Shown piece by piece: positions 26,031 through 34,786 of a stretch of 37,278 nt of DNA; position 1 is the stretch's first letter; each line of letters opens with the position of its first letter. The notes under the pieces were generated by a model that worked only from the letters and a program-made list of their open reading frames with translations, made no database searches and was not told the DNA's origin. Source of the DNA: JAJXWB01 sp036796555 (GTDB taxonomy: Bacteria > Pseudomonadota > Alphaproteobacteria > Rhizobiales > Beijerinckiaceae); assembly GCA_036796555.1 (NCBI GenBank), contig DAIRCS010000021.1:1-37278 (forward strand), in the 5' to 3' direction. The position numbers and the translations under genes are program-made.

Positions 26031-26596
26031 CTGTTCTTCGAATTCTTTCGCCGCAATGCCGAGGGCGGTCGGCCGTAGAGCCTTGAGAAGGCGGCGCTCA
26101 TGCGCCGCGCGTTCGAAAAGCCGGACCTTCGCGCGACGCTCTCGATCGGCAGATCGCTCGTATCGAGCAGGCGCTTGGCGCGCTGGATGCGGAGCGACAT
26201 CGCCACCTGCAAGGGAGAGGCGTCGAGGTGTCGCGCAAACAGACGCGTCAGATGCCGCGCTCCGACGCCGACACGTTCGGCCAGTTGCTCCACCGTGCCG
26301 TCATCCAGCGCGCCATTTTCGACAAGGGCCAACGCCCGCTCGACCGTGGTCCGCGTTCCCTTCCATGCCGGACAGAAAGGCGCCGTCTCCGGGCGGCATC
26401 TGAGGCAGGGACGAAAGCCGGCGTTTTCGGCAGCCGCGGCGCTCCGATAAAACCGGACGTTCGCGGGAAGCGGGGTTCGCGCCGGACATATCGGCCGGCA
26501 ATAGACGCCGGTTGTCTTGACGCCTACGAAGAATGCGCCGTCCAGTGCGGCGTCGCGGCGGCGGAGAGCTTCGTATTGCGCCTCGAAATCGAGCAT
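26027..26596 (-). CDS. AdaA-like methylphosphotriester-sensing AraC-type regulator
   Basis: A protein of 189 aa. The N-terminal Ada zinc domain has four cysteines C33 and C37 (TGVYCRPICPA) and C64 and C67 (RPCLRCRPE). The Cys equivalent to the E. coli Ada methyl acceptor (GVFC) is C33. Then comes an AraC helix-turn-helix pair (VEQLAERVGVGARHLTRLF and IESVARRSGFSNARRMSAAF, about 105-180). There is no AlkA glycosylase or MGMT methyltransferase domain, so it matches the short Bacillus AdaA layout rather than the longer Ada-AlkA fusions. It should accept a methyl group from DNA phosphotriesters and then activate transcription. It overlaps the thioesterase start by 4 nt. Confidence 0.9.
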   Translation of the reverse strand: MLDFEAQYEALRRRDAALDGAFFVGVKTTGVYCRPICPARTPLPANVRFYRSAAAAENAGFRPCLRCRPETAPFCPAWKGTRTTVERALALVENGALDDGTVEQLAERVGVGARHLTRLFARHLDASPLQVAMSLRIQRAKRLLDTSDLPIESVARRSGFSNARRMSAAFSRLYGRPPSALRRKNSKNR

Positions 26597-26682
26597 GATC
26601 CGCTATAGCGGCGGCGTTTTCCGACGGCCAGCCTTGCAACGATGACCGCGTCCGGAATCGACCGAAAGCGGACGTAGCGCGC

Positions 26683-27273
26683 TTAGGTGCGATGACCGAA
26701 ATGCTGCCTAATCAACTCTTGCGCCTCATGCCACAGTGCGGGCGATCCGCGCTGGATCGTTGGACCATACCGTTCCAGAACCTGTTGCTCCGTTACTCCA
26801 TTCTCCGTCCAAGTCCCGCCGCCCGCTAGCGTGTTCAGAAATAGCGGCTGAAGGCGGTCGAGAGCCTTTGCGAAGCGCGCGGATGGGGTCTCCGCCGCCT
26901 CGAATTCGCGCCAGAGCGCAAGTAATTTGTCGCCTTGCTCGCCGGGAAGGAGTCCAAAAATACGTTCCGCCGCGTGCTGCTCCGCAACTTCGAGCGCCGC
27001 CATGTCGATTCCAGCGACGTGTATTGGGGCATCGCCAGCATCAATTTCCACTATGTCATGAACCAACAACATCTGAATGACTCTTGCCTGATCGATGTCC
27101 TCAGCGTGCTCAGAGAGGACGAGAGCGAACATTGCGAGATGCCATGAATGCTCAGCAGAATTCTCTCTACGAGCCCCATTGGCCAAGCGGGATTGGCGAA
27201 CCACAGATTTCAATTGGTCTAATTCAGCCAAAAAGGCGAGTTGCTGCCGAATCGCCTCTGTTGCTGTCGCCAC
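26683..27273 (-). CDS. HD-domain phosphohydrolase (YfbR/HDDC2-like)
   Basis: A protein of 196 aa beginning at GTG 27273 behind a very good Shine-Dalgarno (GGAGG, 7 nt spacing). The HD metal motif is spread as H42 (NSAEHSWHLA), H72-D73 (LLVHDIVEIDAGD) and a C-terminal Asp (AKALDRLQP). This matches the COG1896 family, whose members include the 5'-deoxynucleotidase YfbR and human HDDC2. A nucleotide-monophosphatase role is inferred. Two 60-bp rows at its 5' end (27001-27120) have about 50% GC, far below surrounding genes, which suggests acquisition from elsewhere. It lies between the AsmA-like gene and the AdaA-like gene. Confidence 0.88.
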   Translation of the reverse strand: MATATEAIRQQLAFLAELDQLKSVVRQSRLANGARRENSAEHSWHLAMFALVLSEHAEDIDQARVIQMLLVHDIVEIDAGDAPIHVAGIDMAALEVAEQHAAERIFGLLPGEQGDKLLALWREFEAAETPSARFAKALDRLQPLFLNTLAGGGTWTENGVTEQQVLERYGPTIQRGSPALWHEAQELIRQHFGHRT

Positions 27274-27355
27274 TGCGCAACCTCCAACCGTCCGCCACGA
27301 TCTTAGGCATCAAGGTACTGTCCGCAATCCGCCCATTGCAGACGTCCAGCGAACC

Positions 27356-30300
27356 TCACCGCTGCGGCTGATCGCCCACGTTGTCCAGAATGCCGAAAAT
27401 CTTGCGCAGGAATCCCGGCGCCACAGTCAGCGGGTTGACGCTCACCTGCGGCGCGTTCGCGCGGCCCGTCACCTTGTAGTTCACCGCGAACAGGCCCTCG
27501 TTCCAACCGCCGCCGAGCAGCATGCCGACGACGGGAATCTTCGAGAAGAAATTGTTGACGGTGTAGGCCGGCACGAAGGTTCCGTTGAGCGCGATCGTGT
27601 TGCGGTCGCTGTCGACGCTGCCTTCCACGGTCAGGCCGATGTTGGGCCCGTTCATCACGCCGTCGCGCAGGCTCAGATGCCCGCCGTTGCGCAGGAAGAC
27701 GACCTGCAGCCGGTCGAAGCCGACGAGCGCCGGATCGACTTTCGCGCCGCCCGGCGTATCCGTGCGCGGCGCGCTTTCGTTGACGAGGCGGCGCAGCGCC
27801 GGTTCGTCGCGCAGGCTGAACGAGCGGATTTTCACCGTGCCGACGAGGCCGGTCTGTTCGACGCTCATGACCGCGCTCAGCGCGCCGCCTTCCATGCGCG
27901 TGTAGATGTCGAGAAAGGCGAGCAGGGCGCCGGCGTCGGCGCCGCCGACGTCGATCTGCGGCCGGCCGCTGTCGCCCGTCGTCATGCGCACGGAGACGGC
28001 GCCGCGCCCGAACTGCCCGCTGGCGACGAGTTGCCGGATCGCGCCGCCGCGCCGCGCCAGCTTGATGTCGGCGTTGGTCAGCGCCTGTTTCGAAAAGCCG
28101 GTGACGATCGGCGATTTGAGATCGAGTTCGAAATCGGCGCCTTTCTGCGCGCCGCCGCTGAACTGGTTGAGCGATTTGATATAGGGCCGGGCGTCGATGC
28201 TCGCGCCGCGGATCGTCGCGCGGTAGAGATCGCCCGTGCGTTGCAGGTCGATGCGCATGTCATCGCCGGGCGCGAGTTTCGCCTGCGTCAGCCGCACCGC
28301 CTGCAGGTCGCCCTGCGGCGAAAGGTCGATCGCGCCTTTCGCCGAAGCGCCGCCTGCTTCGATCGCGAGATTGTCGATCCGCGTCGACTTGTCCCTGTGC
28401 ACGACGGAGAAGGTCGCGCGTCCCGGCCGCCCGGCCGGCTTCGATATGCCGGGAATGGGGTTGTCGAAGGCCGTGCGCGTCAGGTCGAGCTCGACATTGG
28501 CGTCGGTCTCGCTGTCGTCGAGCTTCGCCGACAGTTTCATGCCCATCGGGCCGCTGACGCCTGCCGGGTCCACGCCGAAGCGCGCGCGCGCCGCGTCGTC
28601 GATCGTGGCGGTGAGCGTCGCCGTCGCGGCCTTGCCGACATCCTTGCGCAGGTCGAGCGTCGCCGGAGACCCGAAGATTCGTCCAGAGCCCGTCGCGCGC
28701 AGCCCCGTGGGGTCGCCGACGACATTGAGCGATCCGTTTTCGAACCTCTCCTTGCCGATGAGATGATCGGCCGCGAAATTCGCGACATTGGCGTTGACGA
28801 ACACTTTCACGTCGTCGCCGCGCGCGTCCGGGCCGATCTTGAAGTCGACCCGCAATTGCCCGTCGACCTGGCCCTTGAGCGAATTGGGCTCGAGCGGCAT
28901 GGCCGCAACGTCGCGGATCGCCTCGCGCGTCAGCAGTTCGGAGACCGCGTCGACGGAGCCCGCGACACGCGTCTCAACCCGCGCCGGCGTCGCGCGTCCG
29001 CCGTCGTTGTAGGGCAGCGAGAACGAGCCGTTGGCGAGCGTCAGGCGGCGTCCGGGCCCCGTCTGCATCGCGCCGGCGCTCGCCTTGAACAGGACGCTGC
29101 GGCCGGTGACCTTGCCGTCGCCGTCGATGCCGACGATATCGGGCACGCCGCGCAGCGCGGTGACGGCGACGCCCGAGAGCTGGAATTCGACCTGCAGCGA
29201 ATTGTCCGGCGGCGGCCTGTCGAAACGCATCGCGTCCAGCGCGTTCTTGTCGAAGTCGATGCTGAGCTTGGCGCTTTCGATCACGCCCGCATGCGCATGT
29301 CCGATCAGCCATGTCCGCGCCGGCGCGCCCATCATGCTCGGCCAGACGCGGAACAGCGCCCGCAACGGCATCCGCCCGGTGGAGACGCCGAGGCGGATAT
29401 GCGCGCCTTTCACCCAGTCGAAGGCGCCGGCGGCGGCTGCGGCGACCTCGGGACCGACGAGTTCGATCCGCGCGATGTCGAAGCGCTTGTCGTCGAGGAA
29501 GAGCCGCCCGTCGAGGCTCGCCTTCTCGAGGGTCAGGGTCTTCTCGCCCGGCCGCTCGGCGGCGACGGAGCCGGGCTTCGCCAGTCCGAGCGTGACGCCC
29601 CAGCCGTCCTCGGGTCGCGGCGGCGACTGCAGCGCGCCTTCCAGCACGAATTGCGTCTCGCCGGCGAAGAATTGCACGGGACTGACGACGATCCGCCGGG
29701 CCGTCGGATCCCACCGGAAGGCGCCCGAAATCTCGTCGAAGAACAGCGGCTCGTGATCGGGGTCCTCGAGCCGCAGATAGCCGGGGCCGACCAGCGCGCG
29801 GCCCGACGCCTCGCGCAGCTCCTGATTGGCTTCCAGCACGAATTTCAACTGGAACGACAGGCTGGCGTCGCTTTCGACGGGCTGCCGGCGCGCGCCGGCG
29901 ACGAGGGAGACCTCGTCCATCGACACGCCCTTCACCTCGACGTCGAGCCGTCGCTCCGTCTCCGGCGAGCCCGTCGCCTTGGCGACCGCCGCCAGTTCGC
30001 CGTTCGGCCCCGCTGCATGCATGCTGAACGTGGTCGAGCGCCATTCCTTCTCGAAGGCCATGTCGAGATTGTCGAAGGTCCGCGTCCGGCCGGCGGTGCG
30101 GTCGTCGACCACGAGCTTGCCGCCGCGCACCGCGACGAGCTGAATGTCGGCGAGCGGCGAGCGCGGGCTGGTCGCCAGATCGAAGAAGGCGCGCAAGGCG
30201 CCGGTCGCCTCGCGCAGGATCGCCGAGCGGCGCGGCTTGACGTCGGCGTCGGGCGCGGCGGTCGCCGGCCCGGGCGCCGGACGGCTGAGAATGATGGCGT

Positions 30301-30901
30301 CCTCGTTCGGCGCGCCGGCCGAAATGGCGAGCGCGCCATCGGGCATCACGAGCAGGCGGACGACGAGGTCGAACACTTCCAGCCGGCGCGGCATGGCCTG
30401 CATCTTCAGGAGCGCGACCGGATCGAGCGAAAGCTCCGCGCGCGGGGCCTCGACGACCGTGCGCCCGCCGGCGACGGCCTGCAGATGGTCGACCGTGATC
30501 GTCGGCCCGTGCTCGGTCCGCGCGATGTGCGTCGCGCCGAACGAGAATTGCACGCCGTCGAACCGCTGGCTGAGCGCTGTCGCGACCCGCGCGCCCAGTT
30601 CGTCCACCTCGATCGGGCCGAATTGGAGCCGCACGAGCAGCGCGGCGAAAGCCGCCGCGGCGATCAGCGCGCAGCCGGCCGCCGTCCAGCCGAGGACGAA
30701 CAGCCCGCGCCGCAGCGGGCGCCACTTCAGAACGCCGCGCGCGACAGCGCCGACGCCGAGCGACCAGCGGCGCAAGGAAACCGAAATGTCGGCGAAAGAC
30801 AGACGGCGCCTCCCTGGATCGTCCGGCGTCGGTTTAAGGCTTTGCGGCCGCGCAGGCGCGTTCTGCGTCGGCCTGAGCTGGGCCGCGACTCGCCCGCACA
30901 C
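27356..30901 (-). CDS. Large AsmA-like / DUF3971 envelope protein (YhdP/TamB type)
   Basis: A protein of 1181 aa started from GTG 30901 (MCGRVAAQLRP). No better start lies before the membrane helix. A single N-terminal transmembrane segment sits at about 68-90 (RGLFVLGWTAAGCALIAAAA). The rest is a long run of beta-strand repeats with a DUF3971-like region (around residues 300-700) and an AsmA-like C-terminal part (SIDFDKNALDAMRF onward; NGTFVPAYTVNNFFSKIPVV and GGGWNEGLFAVNYKVTG near the end). Relatives form lipid-carrying bridges between inner and outer membranes. That role is inferred. It is divergent from bcp with 80 bp between starts. Confidence 0.87.
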   Translation of the reverse strand: MCGRVAAQLRPTQNAPARPQSLKPTPDDPGRRRLSFADISVSLRRWSLGVGAVARGVLKWRPLRRGLFVLGWTAAGCALIAAAAFAALLVRLQFGPIEVDELGARVATALSQRFDGVQFSFGATHIARTEHGPTITVDHLQAVAGGRTVVEAPRAELSLDPVALLKMQAMPRRLEVFDLVVRLLVMPDGALAISAGAPNEDAIILSRPAPGPATAAPDADVKPRRSAILREATGALRAFFDLATSPRSPLADIQLVAVRGGKLVVDDRTAGRTRTFDNLDMAFEKEWRSTTFSMHAAGPNGELAAVAKATGSPETERRLDVEVKGVSMDEVSLVAGARRQPVESDASLSFQLKFVLEANQELREASGRALVGPGYLRLEDPDHEPLFFDEISGAFRWDPTARRIVVSPVQFFAGETQFVLEGALQSPPRPEDGWGVTLGLAKPGSVAAERPGEKTLTLEKASLDGRLFLDDKRFDIARIELVGPEVAAAAAGAFDWVKGAHIRLGVSTGRMPLRALFRVWPSMMGAPARTWLIGHAHAGVIESAKLSIDFDKNALDAMRFDRPPPDNSLQVEFQLSGVAVTALRGVPDIVGIDGDGKVTGRSVLFKASAGAMQTGPGRRLTLANGSFSLPYNDGGRATPARVETRVAGSVDAVSELLTREAIRDVAAMPLEPNSLKGQVDGQLRVDFKIGPDARGDDVKVFVNANVANFAADHLIGKERFENGSLNVVGDPTGLRATGSGRIFGSPATLDLRKDVGKAATATLTATIDDAARARFGVDPAGVSGPMGMKLSAKLDDSETDANVELDLTRTAFDNPIPGISKPAGRPGRATFSVVHRDKSTRIDNLAIEAGGASAKGAIDLSPQGDLQAVRLTQAKLAPGDDMRIDLQRTGDLYRATIRGASIDARPYIKSLNQFSGGAQKGADFELDLKSPIVTGFSKQALTNADIKLARRGGAIRQLVASGQFGRGAVSVRMTTGDSGRPQIDVGGADAGALLAFLDIYTRMEGGALSAVMSVEQTGLVGTVKIRSFSLRDEPALRRLVNESAPRTDTPGGAKVDPALVGFDRLQVVFLRNGGHLSLRDGVMNGPNIGLTVEGSVDSDRNTIALNGTFVPAYTVNNFFSKIPVVGMLLGGGWNEGLFAVNYKVTGRANAPQVSVNPLTVAPGFLRKIFGILDNVGDQPQR

Positions 30902-30981
30902 TATATGCTGCGCGCTCTCCGCACGATAATCGGCGGGCGTCCGGCTTCGTTTGGCCGGGCAATGGGACGAAAGGAAGGCGA

Positions 30982-31455
30982 ATGGCGCAAATGCCGGCGG
31001 TTGGCGCGAAAGCGCCGGATTTTCATCTGGAGAGGGACGGCGGCGGCAAGGCGAAGCTGGCCGATTTCAAGGGCCGCAAGCTCGTCCTCTATTTCTATCC
31101 CAAGGACGACACGACAGGCTGCACGCAGGAAGCGAAGGATTTCTCGGCCCTGGCTGGGGAGTTCGACAAGGCGGGCGCCTCGGTCGTCGGCGTCTCGCCC
31201 GACAGCGCGAAAAAGCACGACAGGTTCAAGGCCAGGCACGAGCTGGCGGTCGCGTTGCTCTCGGACGAATCCACCGCGACGCTGGAAGCCTATGGCGTCT
31301 GGAAGGAAAAGAGCATGTATGGCCGCACCTACATGGGCGTCGAGCGCACGACCTTCCTGATCGACGGCAAGGGCGTGGTCCGCCAGATCTGGCCGAAGGT
31401 GAAAGTGGCGGGTCACGCCGCCGCGGTGCTGGAGGCAGTCAGAGGACTGAAGTAA
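30982..31455 (+). CDS. bcp: Thiol peroxidase, peroxiredoxin BCP/PrxQ type
   Basis: A protein of 157 aa with Shine-Dalgarno AAAGGAAGG. It is a typical AhpC-TSA fold: KLVLYFYPKDDTTGCTQEAKDF with peroxidatic C47. The position where many PrxQ proteins have the resolving Cys (five residues on) is K52, so it is a 1-Cys-type variant or uses another partner thiol. SVVGVSPDS and VERTTFLIDGKGVV complete the fold. It reduces hydrogen peroxide and organic peroxides in the cytoplasm. Its TAA stop directly abuts the stop of the convergent nuclease gene, leaving no spacer. Confidence 0.93.
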   Translation: MAQMPAVGAKAPDFHLERDGGGKAKLADFKGRKLVLYFYPKDDTTGCTQEAKDFSALAGEFDKAGASVVGVSPDSAKKHDRFKARHELAVALLSDESTATLEAYGVWKEKSMYGRTYMGVERTTFLIDGKGVVRQIWPKVKVAGHAAAVLEAVRGLK

Positions 31456-32841
31456 TCAGATATCGACGACCTCGCCGATCTTCGGCATGGAGACCTCGCC
31501 GGCCAGCGCGCCCTTGAGCGCCGTCATGGCCGGCAATTCGCCGTGCACGAGGAAGGTTTTCGGCGCGGCAATCTTCTGGCGCCAGGCGATCAGCGACGAG
31601 CGCCCGGCGTGCGCCGAAAAGCCGTTGATCGTGTGAACGCTGGCGCGCACCGGAATGCGCTCGCCGAAAATCTGGACGGATTTCTCGCCGTCGATGATCT
31701 GGCGGGCCAGCGTGCCCTTGCTGGCGAAACCGACCAGCACGACGCCGCATTCTGGACGCGGGAGATTGCGGCGCAGGTGATGCAGCACGCGCCCGCCCGT
31801 CGCCATGCCTGAGCCCGCCATGATGACGGCGCCGGATTCGATGGAATTGATCGCCATGGAATCGCGGCTGAGCTTGGTGAAGCGCAGGCGGGGCGGGGTA
31901 AAGGGATCGTCGTTGGCCTCCATCATCGCGGCGATGTCGGCGCGCATGTAGCGGGAGCAGTTCTGCGCGATCTGGGTCGCCGAGATCGCCATCGGCGAAT
32001 CCACGAAAATCTGGATGTCCGGCGGCAACTTGCTCTGTCTGAGGCCCTGCTTGAGATAGAACAGCAGTTCCTGCGCGCGTTCGAGCGCGAAAGTGGGGAT
32101 GATGGCGTTGCCGCCGCGCGCCCGTATGTGCGCGATCGCCTCGTAGAATTCCTCGATCGAGGCTTGAAGCGGCCGATGGTCGCGATCGCCGTAGGTCGAT
32201 TCCATCACGACCGCGTCGGCTTCTTTCGGCGGATCGGCGTCGTCGAGCAGCGCGCGGCCGGGATCGCCGAGGTCGCCGGAAAAAGCGATGCGCTTTTTCG
32301 CGGCGCCCTCGTCGCATTCCACCAGCACGCTGGCCGAGCCGAGAATGTGGCCGGCGTTCGAATAGGTCGCGCGCAGGCCCGGCGCGAGTTCGATCGTCTC
32401 GCCATAGGTCACCGTCCGCCCGAACCGGTCGAGGGCGGCCATGGCGTCCTCGAGGCCGTAGAGCGGCTCTTCTTCGGCGCCCTTGGGCTCCCAGCGCGCG
32501 GCCTTGCGCATGGAGCGATGCGTGTCTTCCTCCTGCAGCCGCGCCGCGTCGAGCATCACGAGCCGCGCCAACTCGCGCGTCGGCGGCGTGCAGACGATCT
32601 CGCCGCGAAAGCCGCGCTTCACGAGCAGCGGGATGCGCCCGCAATGATCGAGATGAGCGTGGGTCAGCAGGATCGTGTCGATCGCGCGCGGATCGAAGCC
32701 GAAATCCTGCTTGTTGAGCGCGCGCTCGCTCGCGCCGCCCTGGAACATGCCGCAATCGACCAGCACGCGCCTGCCCGCGGCCTCGATCAGATGGCAGGAG
32801 CCCGTCACGTCCTGGTCCGCGCCGTGGAACGACAGTTTCAT
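31456..32841 (-). CDS. Metallo-beta-lactamase fold, beta-CASP RNA-processing nuclease family
   Basis: A protein of 461 aa. The MBL zinc motif is H61-AHLDH-66 (LLTHAHLDHCGRIP), with further metal ligands in SNAGHILGSASVLVE and FSGDLGDPGRALL. The beta-CASP insertion (VVMESTYGDRDHRPL, FALERAQELLFYL, DSPMAISATQIAQN) is followed by the RMMBL end with GFSAHAGRSSLIAW and FLVHGE. The family comprises CPSF-73-like RNA endonuclease/exonucleases, and the bacterial members act in RNA maturation or decay. Substrates of this lineage (COG1236) in alphaproteobacteria are not well defined. It is divergent from the acyl-CoA synthetase gene and convergent with bcp. Confidence 0.92.
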   Translation of the reverse strand: MKLSFHGADQDVTGSCHLIEAAGRRVLVDCGMFQGGASERALNKQDFGFDPRAIDTILLTHAHLDHCGRIPLLVKRGFRGEIVCTPPTRELARLVMLDAARLQEEDTHRSMRKAARWEPKGAEEEPLYGLEDAMAALDRFGRTVTYGETIELAPGLRATYSNAGHILGSASVLVECDEGAAKKRIAFSGDLGDPGRALLDDADPPKEADAVVMESTYGDRDHRPLQASIEEFYEAIAHIRARGGNAIIPTFALERAQELLFYLKQGLRQSKLPPDIQIFVDSPMAISATQIAQNCSRYMRADIAAMMEANDDPFTPPRLRFTKLSRDSMAINSIESGAVIMAGSGMATGGRVLHHLRRNLPRPECGVVLVGFASKGTLARQIIDGEKSVQIFGERIPVRASVHTINGFSAHAGRSSLIAWRQKIAAPKTFLVHGELPAMTALKGALAGEVSMPKIGEVVDI

Positions 32842-32978
32842 GTGAGTCTCCCGCTTGCCTTGAGTGTGCGGGCGTCGCGCCGGTCGGGCAAGCCCTCCGC
32901 CTTGGCTCCGGCTTGCCAGGAGCGGCCCGACCCGCTCAAGATCGGCGCCAAAGCAAATCGGCTCGGGAGGCCGCGCGT

Positions 32979-34550
32979 ATGGAAACCCCGCTCACTCCGA
33001 TGGAATTCGCACGCCGCGCGCGCCGCCTCTACGCGGATCGCGAGGCCGTGGTCGACGGCGAACGGCGCTTCACCTATGCGCAATTCCTCGACCGCTGCGA
33101 CCGCTGGTCGGCCGCGTTGCAGGCGCTGGGCGTCGGCCACGGCGACCGCGTCGCCTATATCGCGCCCAACACGCACGGCCATCTCGAAGCCTATTACGCC
33201 GTGCCGCAGATTGGCGCGGTATTGGTGCCGATCAACTATCGCCTGCTGCCGGCCGATTTCGAATACATCATCAATCACAGCGGCGCGAAAATCGCCTGCG
33301 TCCACCAGGATTATCTGAAGGACGTCGACAGCATCCGCGCGCGTCTGCCCGATGTCGCGCATTTCGTCGCGCTGGAAGGCGCGGGGGAGGGTTGGCTCGA
33401 CTACGAGGCGACGCTCGCCGCGCACGGGCCCGGCTTCAAGCCGGTCGAGATCGCCGAGACCGATCTCATCACCATCAACTACACCAGCGGCACGACCGCG
33501 CGGCCGAAGGGCGTGATGATCACGCACCGCAACGCCTGGATCAACACGATGGGCACGCTCGCCCACCATCACCTCTCGCCGGCGGATCGCTATCTCTGGA
33601 CGTTGCCGATGTTCCACGCCAACGGCTGGACCTTCGTCTGGACCACGGTCGCGCGGGGCATGGCGAACGTGTGCCTGAGGCGGGTGGAGCCGAAGCTGAT
33701 CTTCGATCTCATCAAGGCGGAGAAGATCACCATGTTCTGCGCCGCGCCGACGGTTCTCATCGGTATCGCCAACGCGCCGGCCGACATGCGCGCGGGCGCG
33801 CCGCGCGGCGTGCGCCTGTTCACCGCCGGCGCGCCGCCGGCCGCCGCCACCATCGAACTGGTCGAGCGCGAACTCGGTTGGGAGCTGACGCATGTCTACG
33901 GCCTGACCGAGACCTCGCCCTTCATCGCCATCTGCGAACCCTTGCCCGAGCACGCCGGCCTTTCGCAGCAGGCCCGCGCCGAGGTCAAGGCGCGGCAGGG
34001 CGTCGAGCTGATCTCGTCCGGCGAATTGCGCATCGTCGACGACGCCGGCGTCGAAGTTCCCCACGACGGCCGGACGCTGGGCGAGATCGCCGTGCGCGGC
34101 AATGTCGTGATGAAGGGCTATTTCAACGATCCCGCCGCGACCGACGCCGCGATCCGCGACGGCTGGTTCCATTCCGGCGACGCCGCCGTCGTCCATCCCG
34201 ACGGCTATGTCGAGATCCGCGACCGCTTCAAGGACGTCATCATCTCCGGCGGCGAGAACATCTCGTCCGTCGAGGTCGAGGGCTGCCTGCTGCGCCACCC
34301 CGCCGTGCAGGAGGCCGCGGTCGTCGGCATGGCGCATGAAAAATGGGGCGAGAGCCCGCACGCCTTCGTCATCCTGCGCGCCGGCGCGAGCGCGAGCGAG
34401 GACGAACTCAAGAAGCATGTCCGCGACAGCCTCGCCCATTTCAAGACGCCGCAATGGATCAGCTTCGTCGAGGAATTGCCGAAGACGGCGACCGGCAAGG
34501 TGCAGAAATTCGTGCTGCGCGCCGGCAAGTCGGCCATCGCAAGACAGTAG
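32979..34550 (+). CDS. Acyl-CoA synthetase (AMP-forming, ANL superfamily)
   Basis: A protein of 523 aa from METPLTPMEFARRA (32979), preceded by GGGAGG. All ANL core motifs are present: the P-loop TINYTSGTTARPKGV, the A5 motif HVYGLTETSP, GWFHSGDAAV, the hinge region RFKDVIISGGENISSVEVE, and the adenylation lysine K507 in PKTATGKVQKF. It resembles medium/long-chain fatty-acyl or dicarboxylate CoA ligases, and acyl specificity is not predictable. In-frame sequence upstream of this start, out to the upstream frame limit at 32913, is not needed. It is divergent from the MBL nuclease gene with a 137-bp gap. Confidence 0.94.
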   Translation: METPLTPMEFARRARRLYADREAVVDGERRFTYAQFLDRCDRWSAALQALGVGHGDRVAYIAPNTHGHLEAYYAVPQIGAVLVPINYRLLPADFEYIINHSGAKIACVHQDYLKDVDSIRARLPDVAHFVALEGAGEGWLDYEATLAAHGPGFKPVEIAETDLITINYTSGTTARPKGVMITHRNAWINTMGTLAHHHLSPADRYLWTLPMFHANGWTFVWTTVARGMANVCLRRVEPKLIFDLIKAEKITMFCAAPTVLIGIANAPADMRAGAPRGVRLFTAGAPPAAATIELVERELGWELTHVYGLTETSPFIAICEPLPEHAGLSQQARAEVKARQGVELISSGELRIVDDAGVEVPHDGRTLGEIAVRGNVVMKGYFNDPAATDAAIRDGWFHSGDAAVVHPDGYVEIRDRFKDVIISGGENISSVEVEGCLLRHPAVQEAAVVGMAHEKWGESPHAFVILRAGASASEDELKKHVRDSLAHFKTPQWISFVEELPKTATGKVQKFVLRAGKSAIARQ

Positions 34551-34585
34551 GCGGGGAGCGGCTCCGCCAACTCGATTCAAGCCAG

Positions 34586-34662
34586 AGCCGGGACCGCCGG
34601 CCTCCGGCCGGCAAGTCGCGCCGTCGACGCCGAATGCCGGCCGGAGGCCGGCGGTCCCGGCT
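34586..34662. repeat. REP-like palindrome, copy 1 (between acyl-CoA synthetase and anmK)
   Basis: A perfect 28-bp inverted repeat has arms at 34586-34613 and 34635-34662, with a 21-nt loop. Each arm contains its own mini-hairpin, GCCGGCC-TCC-GGCCGGC, preceded by GGACC. It lies in the 236-bp gap after the synthetase gene, and nothing else recognisable is seen there except the anmK ribosome-binding site. Confidence 0.85.
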
Positions 34663-34786
34663 GAATCGCGGATGCCGCCCGCGCCTGGACACATGACCGC
34701 TGCGGTCACACCCGCAATCGGGGAGGTAAGGCGACTTCCCTCATCCCGCTCCGGCCGCTAAGCCAGAAGCGGGAGGCGGACGAATC

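Noticed and set aside
27095..31360. 1421-codon open frame on the plus strand
   Set aside because: It is antisense to the AsmA-like gene and then overlaps bcp in the wrong frame. The composition is typical of a shadow frame and there are no recognisable domains.
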